A DNA stretch of 64,000 nucleotides from Thermoguttaceae bacterium. Lineage in GTDB: Bacteria > Planctomycetota > Planctomycetia > Pirellulales > Thermoguttaceae. This document shows positions 33,182 to 42,278 of the stretch, piece by piece (positions within the stretch are counted from its first letter, which is position 1; every line of letters begins with the position of its first letter). The position numbers and the translations under genes were made by a program. Location: positions 372,001 through 436,000 of the forward strand of contig JAFRAC010000007.1 of the NCBI GenBank assembly GCA_017405595.1, in the 5' to 3' direction. A model generated the notes under the pieces. The model did no database searches and was not told where the DNA came from. It saw nothing but the letters and a program-made list of their open reading frames with translations.

Positions 33182-34402
33182 CTAGGCGGCTTTGCGGACC
33201 GCGGCGGCCGGATGGAGTTTCCGGTCCCGGTTTTCGGCGTAGAACGAGGCGATTCGCCCGACCACGGTGCGGATCTCCTCTTCGCGGAGTTCGGGGAAGA
33301 TCGGAAGCGCGAGGACTTCCCGGCAGATGCCGTAGGTCACCGGAAGATCTTTCGGCGCGTAACCGAGGTACTCGAAACATTCCTGCTCGTGTAGGCCGAA
33401 CGGATAGTAGATGTCGGTTCCGACCTTCTTGGCGCTCAGTTCGGCGCGCAGACTGTCGCGGCGCCCTTCGGGGACCCTGATCACGAACTGGTTCCAGACG
33501 TGCAGGCGGTCGGGAAGAGCCGTCGGAAGGGTGATGATTTCGCTCAGCCCCGATTCGGTGAAGAACTTGCGGTAAAGCTCGACGTTATGCTGGCGCATTT
33601 CGGTCCATCGGGGCAGGTACTGGAGCTTGAGATTGAGGATCGCGGCCTGATAGGAGTCGAGACGGCTGTTAATGCCGATCTCCTGATGGTAGTAGCGGGG
33701 TTCCATGCCGTGGACCCGAAGCAGGCGCAGGCGCGAGGCCCACCGCTCGCTGTTGGTCAGGAGAAGGCCGCCGTCGCCCGAACCGCCGAGGTTTTTCGTC
33801 GGGTAGAAACTCAGACACGCCATATCGCCCCAGTTCCCGACCGGAACGCCGTCCAGCCGGGCACCGATCGCCTGCGCGGCGTCTTCGACCAGGAGAATGT
33901 GGCGGCGGCCGGCATCGTGGTGTTCCTGGGTCAGGCGGCGGAACGCGCGCATGTCGGCCATCTGTCCGTAGAGATGAACCGGAATAATTGCGCGGGTGCG
34001 GGAGGTGATCTTCGCCTCGACATCTTTGGGATCGAGATTGAACGTAACCGGATCGATATCGGCGAAAACAGGAGTGGCTCCAAGACGGGCAACGCAGCTG
34101 GCGGTCGCGAAAAAGGTGAACGAGGGGACGATGACTTCATCGCCGGGACCGATTTTTGCCGCCATCAGCGAAAGGAGAAGAGCGTCGCTTCCGGAAGCGC
34201 AGCCGACACCAAATTCGGTTTTGTGGCAGGCGGCAAGATCGCGTTCCAGTTTTTTGACTTCCGGCCCGAGAACGAACATCCCGCTTTCGTTGACGCTGGC
34301 CAGAACTTCGACCATCATAACTTTGAGTTCTTCGTATTGCCGCTTCAGGTCAAGAAACGGTACCGAATCCGTCAAATTACGGAGCAACAAACTCGATTTC
34401 AT
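33182..34402 (-). CDS. DegT/DnrJ/EryC1/StrS sugar aminotransferase
   Basis: A 406-residue PLP enzyme that transaminates keto-sugar nucleotides for cell-surface glycans. Family marks: VPFLDLKRQY at the start, GCASGSDALLLSL (about 68-80), EDAAQAIGA (173-181), and the PLP lysine Lys203 in FYPTKNLGG. Its product would be an amino-deoxy sugar for exopolysaccharide or LPS-like glycans. It diverges from an MBOAT/DHHW polysaccharide-modification pair. The start at 34402 lies about 80 bases after its promoter. No other sugar-nucleotide gene is adjacent, so the substrate is unknown. Confidence 0.9.
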   Translation of the reverse strand: MKSSLLLRNLTDSVPFLDLKRQYEELKVMMVEVLASVNESGMFVLGPEVKKLERDLAACHKTEFGVGCASGSDALLLSLMAAKIGPGDEVIVPSFTFFATASCVARLGATPVFADIDPVTFNLDPKDVEAKITSRTRAIIPVHLYGQMADMRAFRRLTQEHHDAGRRHILLVEDAAQAIGARLDGVPVGNWGDMACLSFYPTKNLGGSGDGGLLLTNSERWASRLRLLRVHGMEPRYYHQEIGINSRLDSYQAAILNLKLQYLPRWTEMRQHNVELYRKFFTESGLSEIITLPTALPDRLHVWNQFVIRVPEGRRDSLRAELSAKKVGTDIYYPFGLHEQECFEYLGYAPKDLPVTYGICREVLALPIFPELREEEIRTVVGRIASFYAENRDRKLHPAAAVRKAA

Positions 34403-34484
34403 AACTGTTTATGGTCTTCCTAACCTTTAAAGGCAAGAGAACAGGAAGAAGCTGCCCTCTATTTCTAGTGATTCCATAGTCTAT

Positions 34485-34512
34485 AAGATACCTGTTTCCT
34501 GAATTGAGTCAA
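34485..34512 (-). promoter_or_regulatory. Promoter of the DegT aminotransferase gene
   Basis: On the minus strand TTGACT (34507-34512) and TATCTT (34485-34490) are 16 bases apart. The intergenic region 34403-34814 (about 410 bases, AT-rich in the middle) holds this promoter and the opposite one at 34720-34747. I see no gene in it. Confidence 0.6.
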
Positions 34513-34719
34513 GGTTGATTCGGTATCAGGACGTAACTGTATACGTGCGAAAAGGGGCGGATTCTCTTTCAGAACGGCTTTTTTCGTGATTCTTTTCGAT
34601 TTGACCGGAATATTTCCGGTTTTACGGGATTGACCGCTTCCGAAGAGCAGGAATGTATAAATAGATAAAATAAAAAACATAGAGAAATTTCATCGGCAGT
34701 CAAACCGGTCTTGTATGGC

Positions 34720-34747
34720 TTGACGCGGCAGTTAAAGCGGCTACCAT
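34720..34747 (+). promoter_or_regulatory. Promoter of the MBOAT acetyltransferase gene
   Basis: TTGACG (34720-34725) and TACCAT (34742-34747) are 16 bases apart, about 60 bases before the ATG at 34815. Confidence 0.55.
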
Positions 34748-34814
34748 AGATATGAATGGGGGCGGGAGTGGGGCAGGGGCTTTTTCCGGGGTTCGGGTTC
34801 GGCTGGGAAGAGAG

Positions 34815-36218
34815 ATGGTTTTTTCGAGTTACAGCTTCCTTTTTCTTTTCCTTCCGGAAGTGCTCTTTGTCTACTACGCGCTGCTGCGCAGGCGCCAGAG
34901 CCGGAATCTTTTCCTTCTGGCGGCAAGCCTTGCGTTTTACGCTTACGGGGAACCCGCGTTTGTCCTGGCGATGATCGCCTCGATTCTGGTCAACTGGCTC
35001 TGTGCGCTGGCGATCGCCCGCACGGGCGCCCGCGCCAAACTGTTTTTCCTGCTCGCGGTTCTTTTTGATGTCGGGCTTCTCTTCACGTTTAAGTACCTCG
35101 CCTTCTTTCTGCGCAGCCTGAACACCTTTTTCGACTGCCGTCTTCCGGTCCCCCGCATTCTGCTTCCGATCGGAATCTCCTTTTTCACATTTCAGGCGCT
35201 TTCGTACGTGACCGACGTCTATCGGAGTTCGAAATCGAAGGACGGGCTCTGCCCCGCGCAGAAGAACCCGCTCCATGTCGGGCTCTATATCGCGCTTTTT
35301 CCCCAGCTGATCGCCGGTCCCATTGTCCGTTATTCCGATTTTGCCGGTCAGATTCTCAGCCGCCGCGAGACGCTCTCCGGTTTCTCGGAAGGGGTCCGGC
35401 GCTTTATCGGCGGTTTGGCGAAGAAGGTTCTCCTTGCCGACAATCTCGCGCTGGTCGCCGATTACGCCTTCGGCGCCGAAAATCCGGCGGTGCTCTCGGC
35501 ATGGCTTGGGGCGGCCGCGTACACGCTCCAGCTCTATTACGACTTCTCGGGATATTCGGATATGGCGGTCGGCCTGGGGAAGATGTTCGGCTTTACGCTC
35601 CCCGAAAACTTCAATTATCCTTACCTCGCCAAATCGGCGTCGGAGTTTTGGCGCCGGTGGCATATCTCGCTCGGTGCCTGGTTTCGCGACTACGTCTATA
35701 TTCCGCTTGGCGGGGGGCGCGTCTCCTCGAAGGGGCGTCTTCTTCTAAACCTGTTCGTGGTCTGGTCGCTGACAGGCCTTTGGCACGGCGCGAACTGGAC
35801 GTTCGTTCTTTGGGGCCTGATGTTTTTCGTCCTGATCGCGCTTGAGAAGCTCTTTGCTCTCGAAAAGCGGCTCGGCGGCTGGGGGCATCTCTACACGCTC
35901 TTTTTCGTCGTGTTCGGCCTGGTCTTCTTCCGTTCGCCCGACCTGGCCGGCGGTCTCAGGTATGCCGGAACGATGTTCGGGCTGGGGGACGCCGCGTTCT
36001 GGGAACCGGCAGCGCTCTTCTGGTTTCGGGAACATTGGGTCTTCTTCCTGTTCGGTCTCCTTTTCGCGGTGCCGGTCGCGCCGCGGCTGGCCGAACGGTT
36101 CGGAACGGGGAAAGCGGCGGCGTTTCTTTCGGCCGCCGTGCAATGCCTCCTTCTTTTGCTTTCGGTGTCGTACCTTGTGGGGAGCCGTTATTCCCCCTTC
36201 ATTTACTTTCATTTTTAA
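34815..36218 (+). CDS. MBOAT family O-acyltransferase (AlgI-like)
   Basis: A 467-residue polytopic membrane protein. The ATG at 34815 gives the usual family start MVFSSYSFLFLFLPEVLFVY; the earlier in-frame ATG at 34752 adds an unrelated Gly-rich leader. The MBOAT core is clear: GISFFTFQALSYVTDVYR near 120, YDFSGYSDMAVGLGKMFGF near 242-260, FWRRWHISLGAWFRDYVYIP with His283, and catalytic His324 in LTGLWHGANW. Such proteins carry acetyl groups across the membrane for polysaccharide O-acetylation. The next gene encodes a DHHW/AlgX-like partner, 37 bases downstream, as in alginate-type acetylation systems. Confidence 0.92.
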   Translation: MVFSSYSFLFLFLPEVLFVYYALLRRRQSRNLFLLAASLAFYAYGEPAFVLAMIASILVNWLCALAIARTGARAKLFFLLAVLFDVGLLFTFKYLAFFLRSLNTFFDCRLPVPRILLPIGISFFTFQALSYVTDVYRSSKSKDGLCPAQKNPLHVGLYIALFPQLIAGPIVRYSDFAGQILSRRETLSGFSEGVRRFIGGLAKKVLLADNLALVADYAFGAENPAVLSAWLGAAAYTLQLYYDFSGYSDMAVGLGKMFGFTLPENFNYPYLAKSASEFWRRWHISLGAWFRDYVYIPLGGGRVSSKGRLLLNLFVVWSLTGLWHGANWTFVLWGLMFFVLIALEKLFALEKRLGGWGHLYTLFFVVFGLVFFRSPDLAGGLRYAGTMFGLGDAAFWEPAALFWFREHWVFFLFGLLFAVPVAPRLAERFGTGKAAAFLSAAVQCLLLLLSVSYLVGSRYSPFIYFHF

Positions 36219-36255
36219 CCCCGCCGTGTGAGAGCCTCCCCAGAAGGAAGATGAG

Positions 36256-37509
36256 ATGAAACATTCGGAAAAGCCCGGGAAAGAAAGAGCCGCGCTTGCG
36301 GTGACGCTCTTCTTTCTGACGCTGCTTCTTTCGCCGGCTCTTTTTATCGCCGTCTCGGCGGCGAAGATCGGCTGTAAGGCGGCCGCGCACGGTTATCAGG
36401 ACGCCCCCGGAGCGATTGCCCGGCATTATTTCAGCAAGTTTCACCTCTCGAAAGAGAGTGTTCCTCTCCGGTCGCGGGAGCTTCTTGCCGATGAGAAGTT
36501 TCTTTTCGAAGGGCGCGGCGGCTGGAATTACGCGTTCACCTATCAATACGGCTGCCTGCAGCGGATGATCGGCAAACGGTTCGTTTCCGGCTACCGCAAC
36601 GGACGCTACAAACTTCAGGACGGTACGCTGGTCAATCACATCGTAAAAAACGATGAGGCGCTGCGCGCGCAGGTTATTGACCCCGCGGCGGAACTGGCCG
36701 GAAAACTCAAAAGCAGGGGGATCCCCTTTGTTTATCTCCTTCCCCTTTTTGCCCTGTGCGCTCAGGATCCGCTCCTTCCCTATGGTGCCGAAGACGGCAC
36801 AAACGTCAGCCAGGATCTGATCGCCCGGCTGTTGCGCGAAAAGGGGGTTCCGGTCATCGACCCGCGCGCGGCCCTGCACCAGCGCCGGTTCGACCATCAC
36901 GCGCTGGCATTCAAAACCGACCATCACACACGCCCCGAGTCGGGGCTCCTGATCGCCGGGGCTGTCGCCGAATACCTTCGGCAGAATGAAGGCTTCACCA
37001 TAGACGAATCCCTTTTCGATTCCGGCCGGTACGAAACCGAGACCTACAGCCGGTTTTTCCGCGGAACCTTCTTTTCGTGTTACGGCCCCTGTTATCTGGA
37101 ACCGGACGATTTTCCGGTGATCACGCCCGAATTCCCGACCTCGCTGACCGTTCAGACACAGACCAAAGCCGGGGAAGAGACAAAGACCGGCACTTTTCGG
37201 GAGACGCTTCTTGATCTGAGCCGGCTTGAATCCCCCGACAGCGATCTGATTTTTCTTTACACAGGATTCAACTACGGCCTGCACCGGGCGGTCAATCACC
37301 GGGCGCCGAACGAAAAGAAGATTCTTTTAATCCACGATTCCTACTCCTACGCCCTGATTCCGTTTCTCGCGCTGGCGTGCCGCGAGCTGGTCTCGGTTGA
37401 TTTGCGTCCCATTTTCCGAACGGCCGGACCGCTTGAGGAACTGATCGAACGGGAAGCGCCCGACGCCGTCATTCTGGAGACCGGCTTTCTGGGAACCGAC
37501 CTCAAGTAA
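36256..37509 (+). CDS. AlgX/AlgJ-like DHHW family O-acetyltransferase partner
   Basis: A 417-residue protein with one N-terminal helix (residues about 12-33). Its periplasmic SGNH-like domain contains FKTDHHTRPESG (DHH motif, about residues 216-228) and ILLIHDSYSYALIPFLA (Ser nucleophile-type block, about 355-372). These are the signature pieces of the DHHW/AlgX/AlgJ family. With the upstream MBOAT it should transfer acetyl groups to a secreted polysaccharide. The final Trp of DHHW is Thr here, as in some relatives. The stop codon TAA forms part of the T-tract of the convergent clpB terminator. Confidence 0.82.
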   Translation: MKHSEKPGKERAALAVTLFFLTLLLSPALFIAVSAAKIGCKAAAHGYQDAPGAIARHYFSKFHLSKESVPLRSRELLADEKFLFEGRGGWNYAFTYQYGCLQRMIGKRFVSGYRNGRYKLQDGTLVNHIVKNDEALRAQVIDPAAELAGKLKSRGIPFVYLLPLFALCAQDPLLPYGAEDGTNVSQDLIARLLREKGVPVIDPRAALHQRRFDHHALAFKTDHHTRPESGLLIAGAVAEYLRQNEGFTIDESLFDSGRYETETYSRFFRGTFFSCYGPCYLEPDDFPVITPEFPTSLTVQTQTKAGEETKTGTFRETLLDLSRLESPDSDLIFLYTGFNYGLHRAVNHRAPNEKKILLIHDSYSYALIPFLALACRELVSVDLRPIFRTAGPLEELIEREAPDAVILETGFLGTDLK

Positions 37510-37536
37510 AAAGCGCGCGCCCCGCGGGGCGCGCGC
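37508..37536 (-). terminator. Intrinsic terminator of clpB, overlapping the convergent stop codon
   Basis: A 24-base perfect palindrome (37513-37536; 11-bp arms GCGCGCGCCCC/GGGGCGCGCGC) is followed on the minus strand by five T (37508-37512). Two of these bases belong to the TAA stop of the convergent DHHW gene (37507-37509). It is 41 bases beyond the clpB stop. Confidence 0.85.
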
Positions 37537-37576
37537 CATACGTGCGAACCGGTCGGCGAACCGGCGGACCTGTGTG

Positions 37577-40243
37577 TTACTCGGCGCTGAACGTGAACTT
37601 TTCGCCGTCGTAATCGACGGTGATCACCGTTTTCTTGCCGGTTTCGCTGAAATTCTTCGGCGGGTTTTTCAGCAGCTCGAGCGCCAGCGGGTTCTGAATC
37701 TCGCGCTGGATGACCCGCTTGAGCGGACGGGCGCCGTAGACCACGTCGTAACCCGATTCGGTGATCGCGTCGACCGCCTTTTCACTCGCGCGGAACTCGA
37801 TCCCCTGTTTCGCCAGGAGTGCGGTCAGCTTACGGAGCTGGAGAGCCACAATCCGGCGGATCTCCTCTTTGGTGAGGGGCTTGAAGATGATCGTCTCATC
37901 GATCCGGTTCAGGAACTCCGGCAGAAAATGCTGCTGAATGATTTCGTGAACCGCGTCTTTGATCTGATCGGCGGAACCGCCGTTTTTCGAGATCTCCTGA
38001 ATGACAGGCCCGCCCAGGTTCGAGGTCAGGACGATGATCGTGTTGGTGAAATCGACCGTGCGTCCCTGTCCGTCGGCGAGCCGCCCGTCGTCGAGCACCA
38101 GCAGGAGGATGTTGAACACGTCGCGGTGCGCCCTTTCGACCTCATCGAAGAGGATCACCGAGTAGGGACGCCGGCGGACAGCTTCGGTCAGCATTCCCCC
38201 CTCTTCGTACCCGACGTAGCCCGGAGGGGCGCCGATCAGGCGGGAGACGGTATGCTTTTCCATGAACTCGCTCATGTCGATGCGGACAATGGCGGTTTCG
38301 TCGTCGAACAGCGTGAGCGCCAGCGCTTTGCACAGTTCGGTCTTCCCGACCCCGGTCGGACCGAGGAAGAGGAACGAACCGAGCGGACGGTTCGGGTCCT
38401 GCAGGCCGCTGCGGCTTCGGCGGACCGCGTTGGCCACCGCGTCGACGGCTTCGTCCTGCCCGATTACGCGTTCATGCAGCCGGTCTTCGAGCTTGATGAG
38501 TTTCGTCTTTTCGGCTTCCATCATCTTGCTGACCGGAATCCCCGTCCATTGCGAGACAACCTCGGCGATCTCTTCCGGCCCGACAACCTGGCGAAGAAGC
38601 CGTTTCGGCGCGGGATCCCCGGACGAGGTTCCCGACTTCTCTTCGGCGGCTTCGAGCTTTTCGAGTTCGGAACGCAGGTTTTTCGCTTCCTGGTCGAGCT
38701 GCGAGAGCTGCGCGAAGTAATGTTCGTACGGTTTGCCGTGCGACTGGTCCTCTTGCAGCTGGCGGTAGACCGTCTTGATTTTCTGTTCGGTCTGGGCGAG
38801 CTTCTCTTTCACGTCGTGAACGCCCCCCATCCCGCTCTTTTCCTTTTCCCAGCGGGTGCGGAGAATGGCGAGTTCCGCCTTCTTTTCGGCGATCTCCTTT
38901 TCGATCTCCTTGTACCGCTCGACGGCGTGGGGTTCCGTTTCATCCTGCAGCTGGTGGGCCGCCAGCTCGAGCTGTACGACACGCCGCTGAACCTCGTCGA
39001 TTTCGGTCGGAACCGATTCGAGCTCCATCGCCAGACGGCTCATCGCCTCGTCCATCAGGTCGATCGCCTTATCGGGAAGGTACCGGTCGGTGATATACCG
39101 GTTCGAAAGTTCCGCCGCCGCGACCAGCGCCGAATCGGTGATCTTGACCCCCTTGTGGTGGTTCTCGTAACGCGGCTTGAGCCCGCGCAGAATCGCCAGC
39201 GTGTCGTCAACGGTCGGTTCGCCGACATAGACCGGCTGGAACCGGCGTTCGAGCGCGGCGTCCTTTTCGATGTATTTCCGGTACTCATCGAGTGTGGTAG
39301 CGCCGATACAGCGCAGATCGCCCCGGGCCAGCGCCGGCTTTAAAAGGTTCGCCGCGTCGGCGCCCCCCTGCGCGTTCCCCGCGCCGACGACCGTGTGCAG
39401 CTCGTCGATAAAGAGGATGACCGCGCCCGAGGCGTCTTCGACCTCTTTCAGGACGGCTTTCAGCCGTTCCTCGAATTCGCCGCGGAACTTTGCGCCGGCC
39501 ACCAGCGCTCCCAGGTCGAGCGCCACGACCTTCTTGTTTTTCAGGCTTTCGGGCACGTCGTTTTCAACGATACGCTGGGCCAGGCCTTCGGCGATCGCGG
39601 TCTTTCCGACCCCCGGTTCCCCGATCAGAACCGGGTTGTTCTTCGTTCGGCGCGAAAGGACCTGAATCACACGCCGGATTTCGGCGTCCCGCCCGATGAC
39701 CGGGTCAAGCTTCCCCTTGGCGGCGCGTTCGGTCAGGTCGGCGCCGTATTTGCTCAGGGCGCGGATCTTCCCTTCCGGTTCCGGGTCGGAAACACGGTGG
39801 TTCCCCCGGACACGGCTGAGCGCCTCCAGGATTTTCGTCCGGTCGATCGCCGCGAGCTTGAGCGTGTCCATCGCTTTCGAGGGGACTTCGGAAATCGCCA
39901 GAAGAAGATGTTCGGTCGAGATGTACTCGTCGGTCAGCGCGGCCATCTCCTCGTTCGATTTGTTGAGAATCTGAACCATTTCCGACCCGAGTCCGGGCAC
40001 ACTCCCCCCGGACGCTTTCGGCAGATGCTCGGTTTCGTCGTGTACCATCTGCTTGAGCGTCGCCACGTTGGCGCCGATCTCTTCAAGAAGGGGCGCGATA
40101 TTCCCGTCGGTCTCTTCGAGAAGAGCCGCCAGAAGGTGCAGGCCCCTGATTTCGGGGTTGCCCGCCGCGACGGCGATCTGCTGGGCGCGCCGAAGCGCTT
40201 CCTGAGATTTTTTCGTCAGCTTTTCAAAATCAAAATTCGTCAT
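37577..40243 (-). CDS. clpB: ClpB disaggregase (AAA+ chaperone)
   Basis: An 888-residue Hsp100 chaperone that pulls apart protein aggregates with DnaK. The ATG at 40243 ([17 protein letters not shown]) is preferred over nearby upstream ATGs because of the Shine-Dalgarno AAGGATGGAG before it. Domains in order: N-domain with two Clp repeats (1-145), NBD1 with Walker A GEPGVGKT (near 205) and Walker B FIDELHT, coiled-coil M-domain (about 410-530), NBD2 with Walker A GPTGVGKT (near 615) and the [13 protein letters not shown] pore loop, and C-terminal domain. Length is normal for ClpB. The gene stands alone, with a sigma-54-type motif upstream and a strong terminator behind it. Confidence 0.97.
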   Translation of the reverse strand: MTNFDFEKLTKKSQEALRRAQQIAVAAGNPEIRGLHLLAALLEETDGNIAPLLEEIGANVATLKQMVHDETEHLPKASGGSVPGLGSEMVQILNKSNEEMAALTDEYISTEHLLLAISEVPSKAMDTLKLAAIDRTKILEALSRVRGNHRVSDPEPEGKIRALSKYGADLTERAAKGKLDPVIGRDAEIRRVIQVLSRRTKNNPVLIGEPGVGKTAIAEGLAQRIVENDVPESLKNKKVVALDLGALVAGAKFRGEFEERLKAVLKEVEDASGAVILFIDELHTVVGAGNAQGGADAANLLKPALARGDLRCIGATTLDEYRKYIEKDAALERRFQPVYVGEPTVDDTLAILRGLKPRYENHHKGVKITDSALVAAAELSNRYITDRYLPDKAIDLMDEAMSRLAMELESVPTEIDEVQRRVVQLELAAHQLQDETEPHAVERYKEIEKEIAEKKAELAILRTRWEKEKSGMGGVHDVKEKLAQTEQKIKTVYRQLQEDQSHGKPYEHYFAQLSQLDQEAKNLRSELEKLEAAEEKSGTSSGDPAPKRLLRQVVGPEEIAEVVSQWTGIPVSKMMEAEKTKLIKLEDRLHERVIGQDEAVDAVANAVRRSRSGLQDPNRPLGSFLFLGPTGVGKTELCKALALTLFDDETAIVRIDMSEFMEKHTVSRLIGAPPGYVGYEEGGMLTEAVRRRPYSVILFDEVERAHRDVFNILLLVLDDGRLADGQGRTVDFTNTIIVLTSNLGGPVIQEISKNGGSADQIKDAVHEIIQQHFLPEFLNRIDETIIFKPLTKEEIRRIVALQLRKLTALLAKQGIEFRASEKAVDAITESGYDVVYGARPLKRVIQREIQNPLALELLKNPPKNFSETGKKTVITVDYDGEKFTFSAE

Positions 40244-40334
40244 GATCTCCATCCTTCCTAGCCGAATGCGGGGCTCCGTTTCGATGAGATTTTCTGGCCG
40301 TGAGCCCATTTGGCAGTCGTTTGAAGGTATCTAC

Positions 40335-40350
40335 TGCAAATGCCGTGCCA
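40335..40350 (-). promoter_or_regulatory. Sigma-54 type promoter in front of clpB
   Basis: On the minus strand TGGCACG-GCAT-TTGCA (40350 down to 40335) is an exact match to the -24/-12 consensus TGGCACG-N4-TTGCW. The expected start near 40324 leaves a leader of about 80 bases to the clpB ATG at 40243. An overlapping sigma-70 reading (TTGGCA, 16 bases, TACCTT) is also possible but weaker in its -10. No CIRCE or other heat-shock operator is visible. Enhancer sites would lie near 40400-40500, where the sequence has repeated CCCGGAAA units. Confidence 0.65.
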
Positions 40351-40447
40351 AACTTTCCTCTCTCAAATGATCCGTTTTCAGGAGAAGCGCGGAAGCGGCC
40401 CGGCCCGGTGAACCCGGAAAATTCCCGGAAATTTTTTCTGCCGGGGG

Positions 40448-40475
40448 TTGACGCGCCGGGGGACGTTTATAAAAT
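40448..40475 (+). promoter_or_regulatory. Promoter of the trp operon
   Basis: TTGACG (40448-40453) and TAAAAT (40470-40475) are 16 bases apart. Transcription would begin near 40482, just before the T-box leader. It lies back to back with the clpB sigma-54 motif, with about 100 bases between them. Confidence 0.7.
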
Positions 40476-40509
40476 ACCCTTTGTTAAACCGAAGAAGCGG
40501 AAGTAAAAA

Positions 40510-40755
40510 CGGGATACGAGCTTACAGAGAGCGGGCGGCGGTGAGATGCCCGCGGCAAACGGACCGTTATAATGGGCCGCGGAGGGCGCATTGAAAAGAT
40601 GCGACGTTCAGGCATACGTCAGTTGCCGGGGATATGAAGGTATCCCGCTAAGCGCGCGGCAGAAATGCCGCGAACCAAGGTGGCACCGCGGAATAGAATA
40701 TTTTCGCCCTTGGTCTGTATGTGTCAGTGCACGTACAGGTCAAGGGCGTTTTTTT
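40510..40755 (+). promoter_or_regulatory. T-box riboswitch (tRNA-Trp sensing) of the trp operon
   Basis: A T-box leader. Near 40526-40550 are the ACAGAGAGC and GGTGAGA elements typical of stem I. A specifier candidate TGG (Trp) is at 40573-40575. The T-box core AAGGTGGCACCGCGG is at 40678-40692 (first A at 40677/8). Its bulge TGGC (40681-40684) would pair with the GCCA end of an uncharged tRNA with discriminator G, as in bacterial tRNA-Trp, so specifier and bulge agree. ACCAAGG (40674-40680) can pair with CCTTGGT (40708-40714) as antiterminator. The latter also belongs to the terminator stem. Low charged tRNA-Trp should thus switch trpEGDCFBA on. T-boxes are mostly found in Firmicutes and Actinobacteria. 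Confidence 0.92.
40705..40755 (+). terminator. T-box terminator hairpin of the trp leader
   Basis: CGCCCTTG (40705-40712) pairs with CAAGGGCG (40741-40748). An inner 10-bp arm (TCTGTATGTG with CACGTACAGG) extends the stem, and seven T follow (40749-40755). Its 5' arm overlaps the antiterminator partner, so the two structures exclude each other. Confidence 0.93.
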
Positions 40756-40799
40756 ATGCCCTAACGGGTTTGACCCCCTCCTGCCGAAAGGAAGAAGTT

Positions 40800-42278
40800 A
40801 TGGCGGCAAAAACATTTCCCACACTCGACGAGGCGCGAAGCCTGGCCGCGGATTACCGGTCGATTCCGGTAACCCGAACGATCCTCGCCGACATTCGTAC
40901 GCCGGTCGAGGTGATGCGCGCCATCAAGCGCGTCAGCCGGCACTGTTTCATTCTCGAAAGTCTTGAGGATTCCGCCCGCTGGGGCCGCTACACTTTTTTG
41001 GGTTACGACCCGAAATTGGAAATCACCTGTATCGACGGCACCGTACGCCTGCGCAGCGGCACCACCATGACGATTCCCCATGCCGACCCCGCGGAACAGA
41101 TCCGCCGGATCATTGCCGAGAATAAGAGTCCGCGCCTGGCGGAGCTTCCCCCCTTTACCGGCGGGCTGATGGGGTATTTCGCGTACGATTCCATCAAATA
41201 CACCGAACCGACGCTAAGCCTCGGCGGCGAAGACGAAGAGAAGTTCAACGACATCGACCTCATGCTCTTCGACAAGATTATCGCCTTCGATCACCTGAAA
41301 CAGACGATCACGCTGATCGTGAACGTTCGCGCCGACGGGATCGACGAAAACTACCGGGCGGCTCTTTTAACGCTCGACATGATGGAAGATCTGGTGCGCC
41401 GCGCCGAACCGGCCGAGAACCCGCCGCTCCGGTTAAAGAGCGGGTTTACCCCCCTCTTCAATCAGTTCGAGTACTGCGCGATGGTCGAAAAGGCGCGGCA
41501 TTACATTTACGAAGGGGATATTTTCCAGGCGGTTCTTTCGAACCGGCTGACCGCCGAGGCGGAAGGGAGCCTTCTCGACACCTACCGGTTGCTCCGCATG
41601 AAGAACCCTTCGCCGTATATGTTCTACGTGTCGAGCGACAATGTCGAAATCGCCGGCTCTTCCCCCGAAACGCTCGTGAAACTCGAAGACGGCGTTCTGC
41701 ACACGTTTCCCCTGGCGGGAACCCGGCCGCGCGGCAAAAATCCGGCTGAAGACAAGGCGCTCGAAGAGGCGCTCCTGGCCGACCCGAAAGAGCTGGCCGA
41801 ACACAATATGCTCGTCGATTTGGGGCGGAACGACCTGGGACGCCTTTCCCAGTTCGGCACGGTCGAGGTGGAAAAGTACCTCAGCATCGAACGGTATTCC
41901 CATGTCATGCATATCGGCTCCACGGTCCGCGGGCGGATTCGTCCCGATAAGGACGCGGTCGACGCGATCGCGTCGGTTCTTCCGGCGGGCACCCTTTCGG
42001 GCGCGCCGAAAATCCGCGCGTGTGAAATCATTAACGAGCTGGAAGGGTGCAAGCGGGGGATTTACGGCGGGGCGATCGGCTACATCGACTTTACCGGCAA
42101 TATGGACACGTGTATCGCGATCAGGCTGGCGTTTAAGAAAAACGGCAAGGTTTTCATCCGGTCCGGCGCGGGAATCGTGGCCGATTCGGTTCCCGAAAGG
42201 GAGTACCAGGAATGTCTCAACAAGGCCGCGGCGGTTCTCGGTGCGGTTCAGGAATCGGAAGGAGGGATCGACCAGTGA
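40800..42278 (+). CDS. trpE: Anthranilate synthase component I
   Basis: A 492-residue chorismate-using subunit and the feedback-inhibited entry enzyme of tryptophan synthesis. The start at 40800 has AAAGGAAGAAG before it. The longer frame reads through the T-box terminator and is rejected. Motifs: LLESLEDSARWGRYTFLG-type region near residue 50 (LESLEDSARWGRYTF, tryptophan site), FQAVLSNRL near 245, SPETLVKLEDG near 290, PLAGTRPRG near 305, and LPAGTLSGAPKIRA near 400. The last bases overlap the trpG start (GTGA), and a strong GGAAGGAGGG inside the trpE end serves trpG. Confidence 0.96.
   Translation: MAAKTFPTLDEARSLAADYRSIPVTRTILADIRTPVEVMRAIKRVSRHCFILESLEDSARWGRYTFLGYDPKLEITCIDGTVRLRSGTTMTIPHADPAEQIRRIIAENKSPRLAELPPFTGGLMGYFAYDSIKYTEPTLSLGGEDEEKFNDIDLMLFDKIIAFDHLKQTITLIVNVRADGIDENYRAALLTLDMMEDLVRRAEPAENPPLRLKSGFTPLFNQFEYCAMVEKARHYIYEGDIFQAVLSNRLTAEAEGSLLDTYRLLRMKNPSPYMFYVSSDNVEIAGSSPETLVKLEDGVLHTFPLAGTRPRGKNPAEDKALEEALLADPKELAEHNMLVDLGRNDLGRLSQFGTVEVEKYLSIERYSHVMHIGSTVRGRIRPDKDAVDAIASVLPAGTLSGAPKIRACEIINELEGCKRGIYGGAIGYIDFTGNMDTCIAIRLAFKKNGKVFIRSGAGIVADSVPEREYQECLNKAAAVLGAVQESEGGIDQ

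Noticed and set aside
37574..39343. 589-residue open frame antisense to clpB
   Set aside because: ClpB is unmistakable on the minus strand. The antisense product is Arg/Leu/Asp-rich without motifs.
40665..40799. N-terminal extension of trpE
   Set aside because: It runs through the T-box core and terminator. The ATG at 40800 has a good Shine-Dalgarno and starts at the usual family position.
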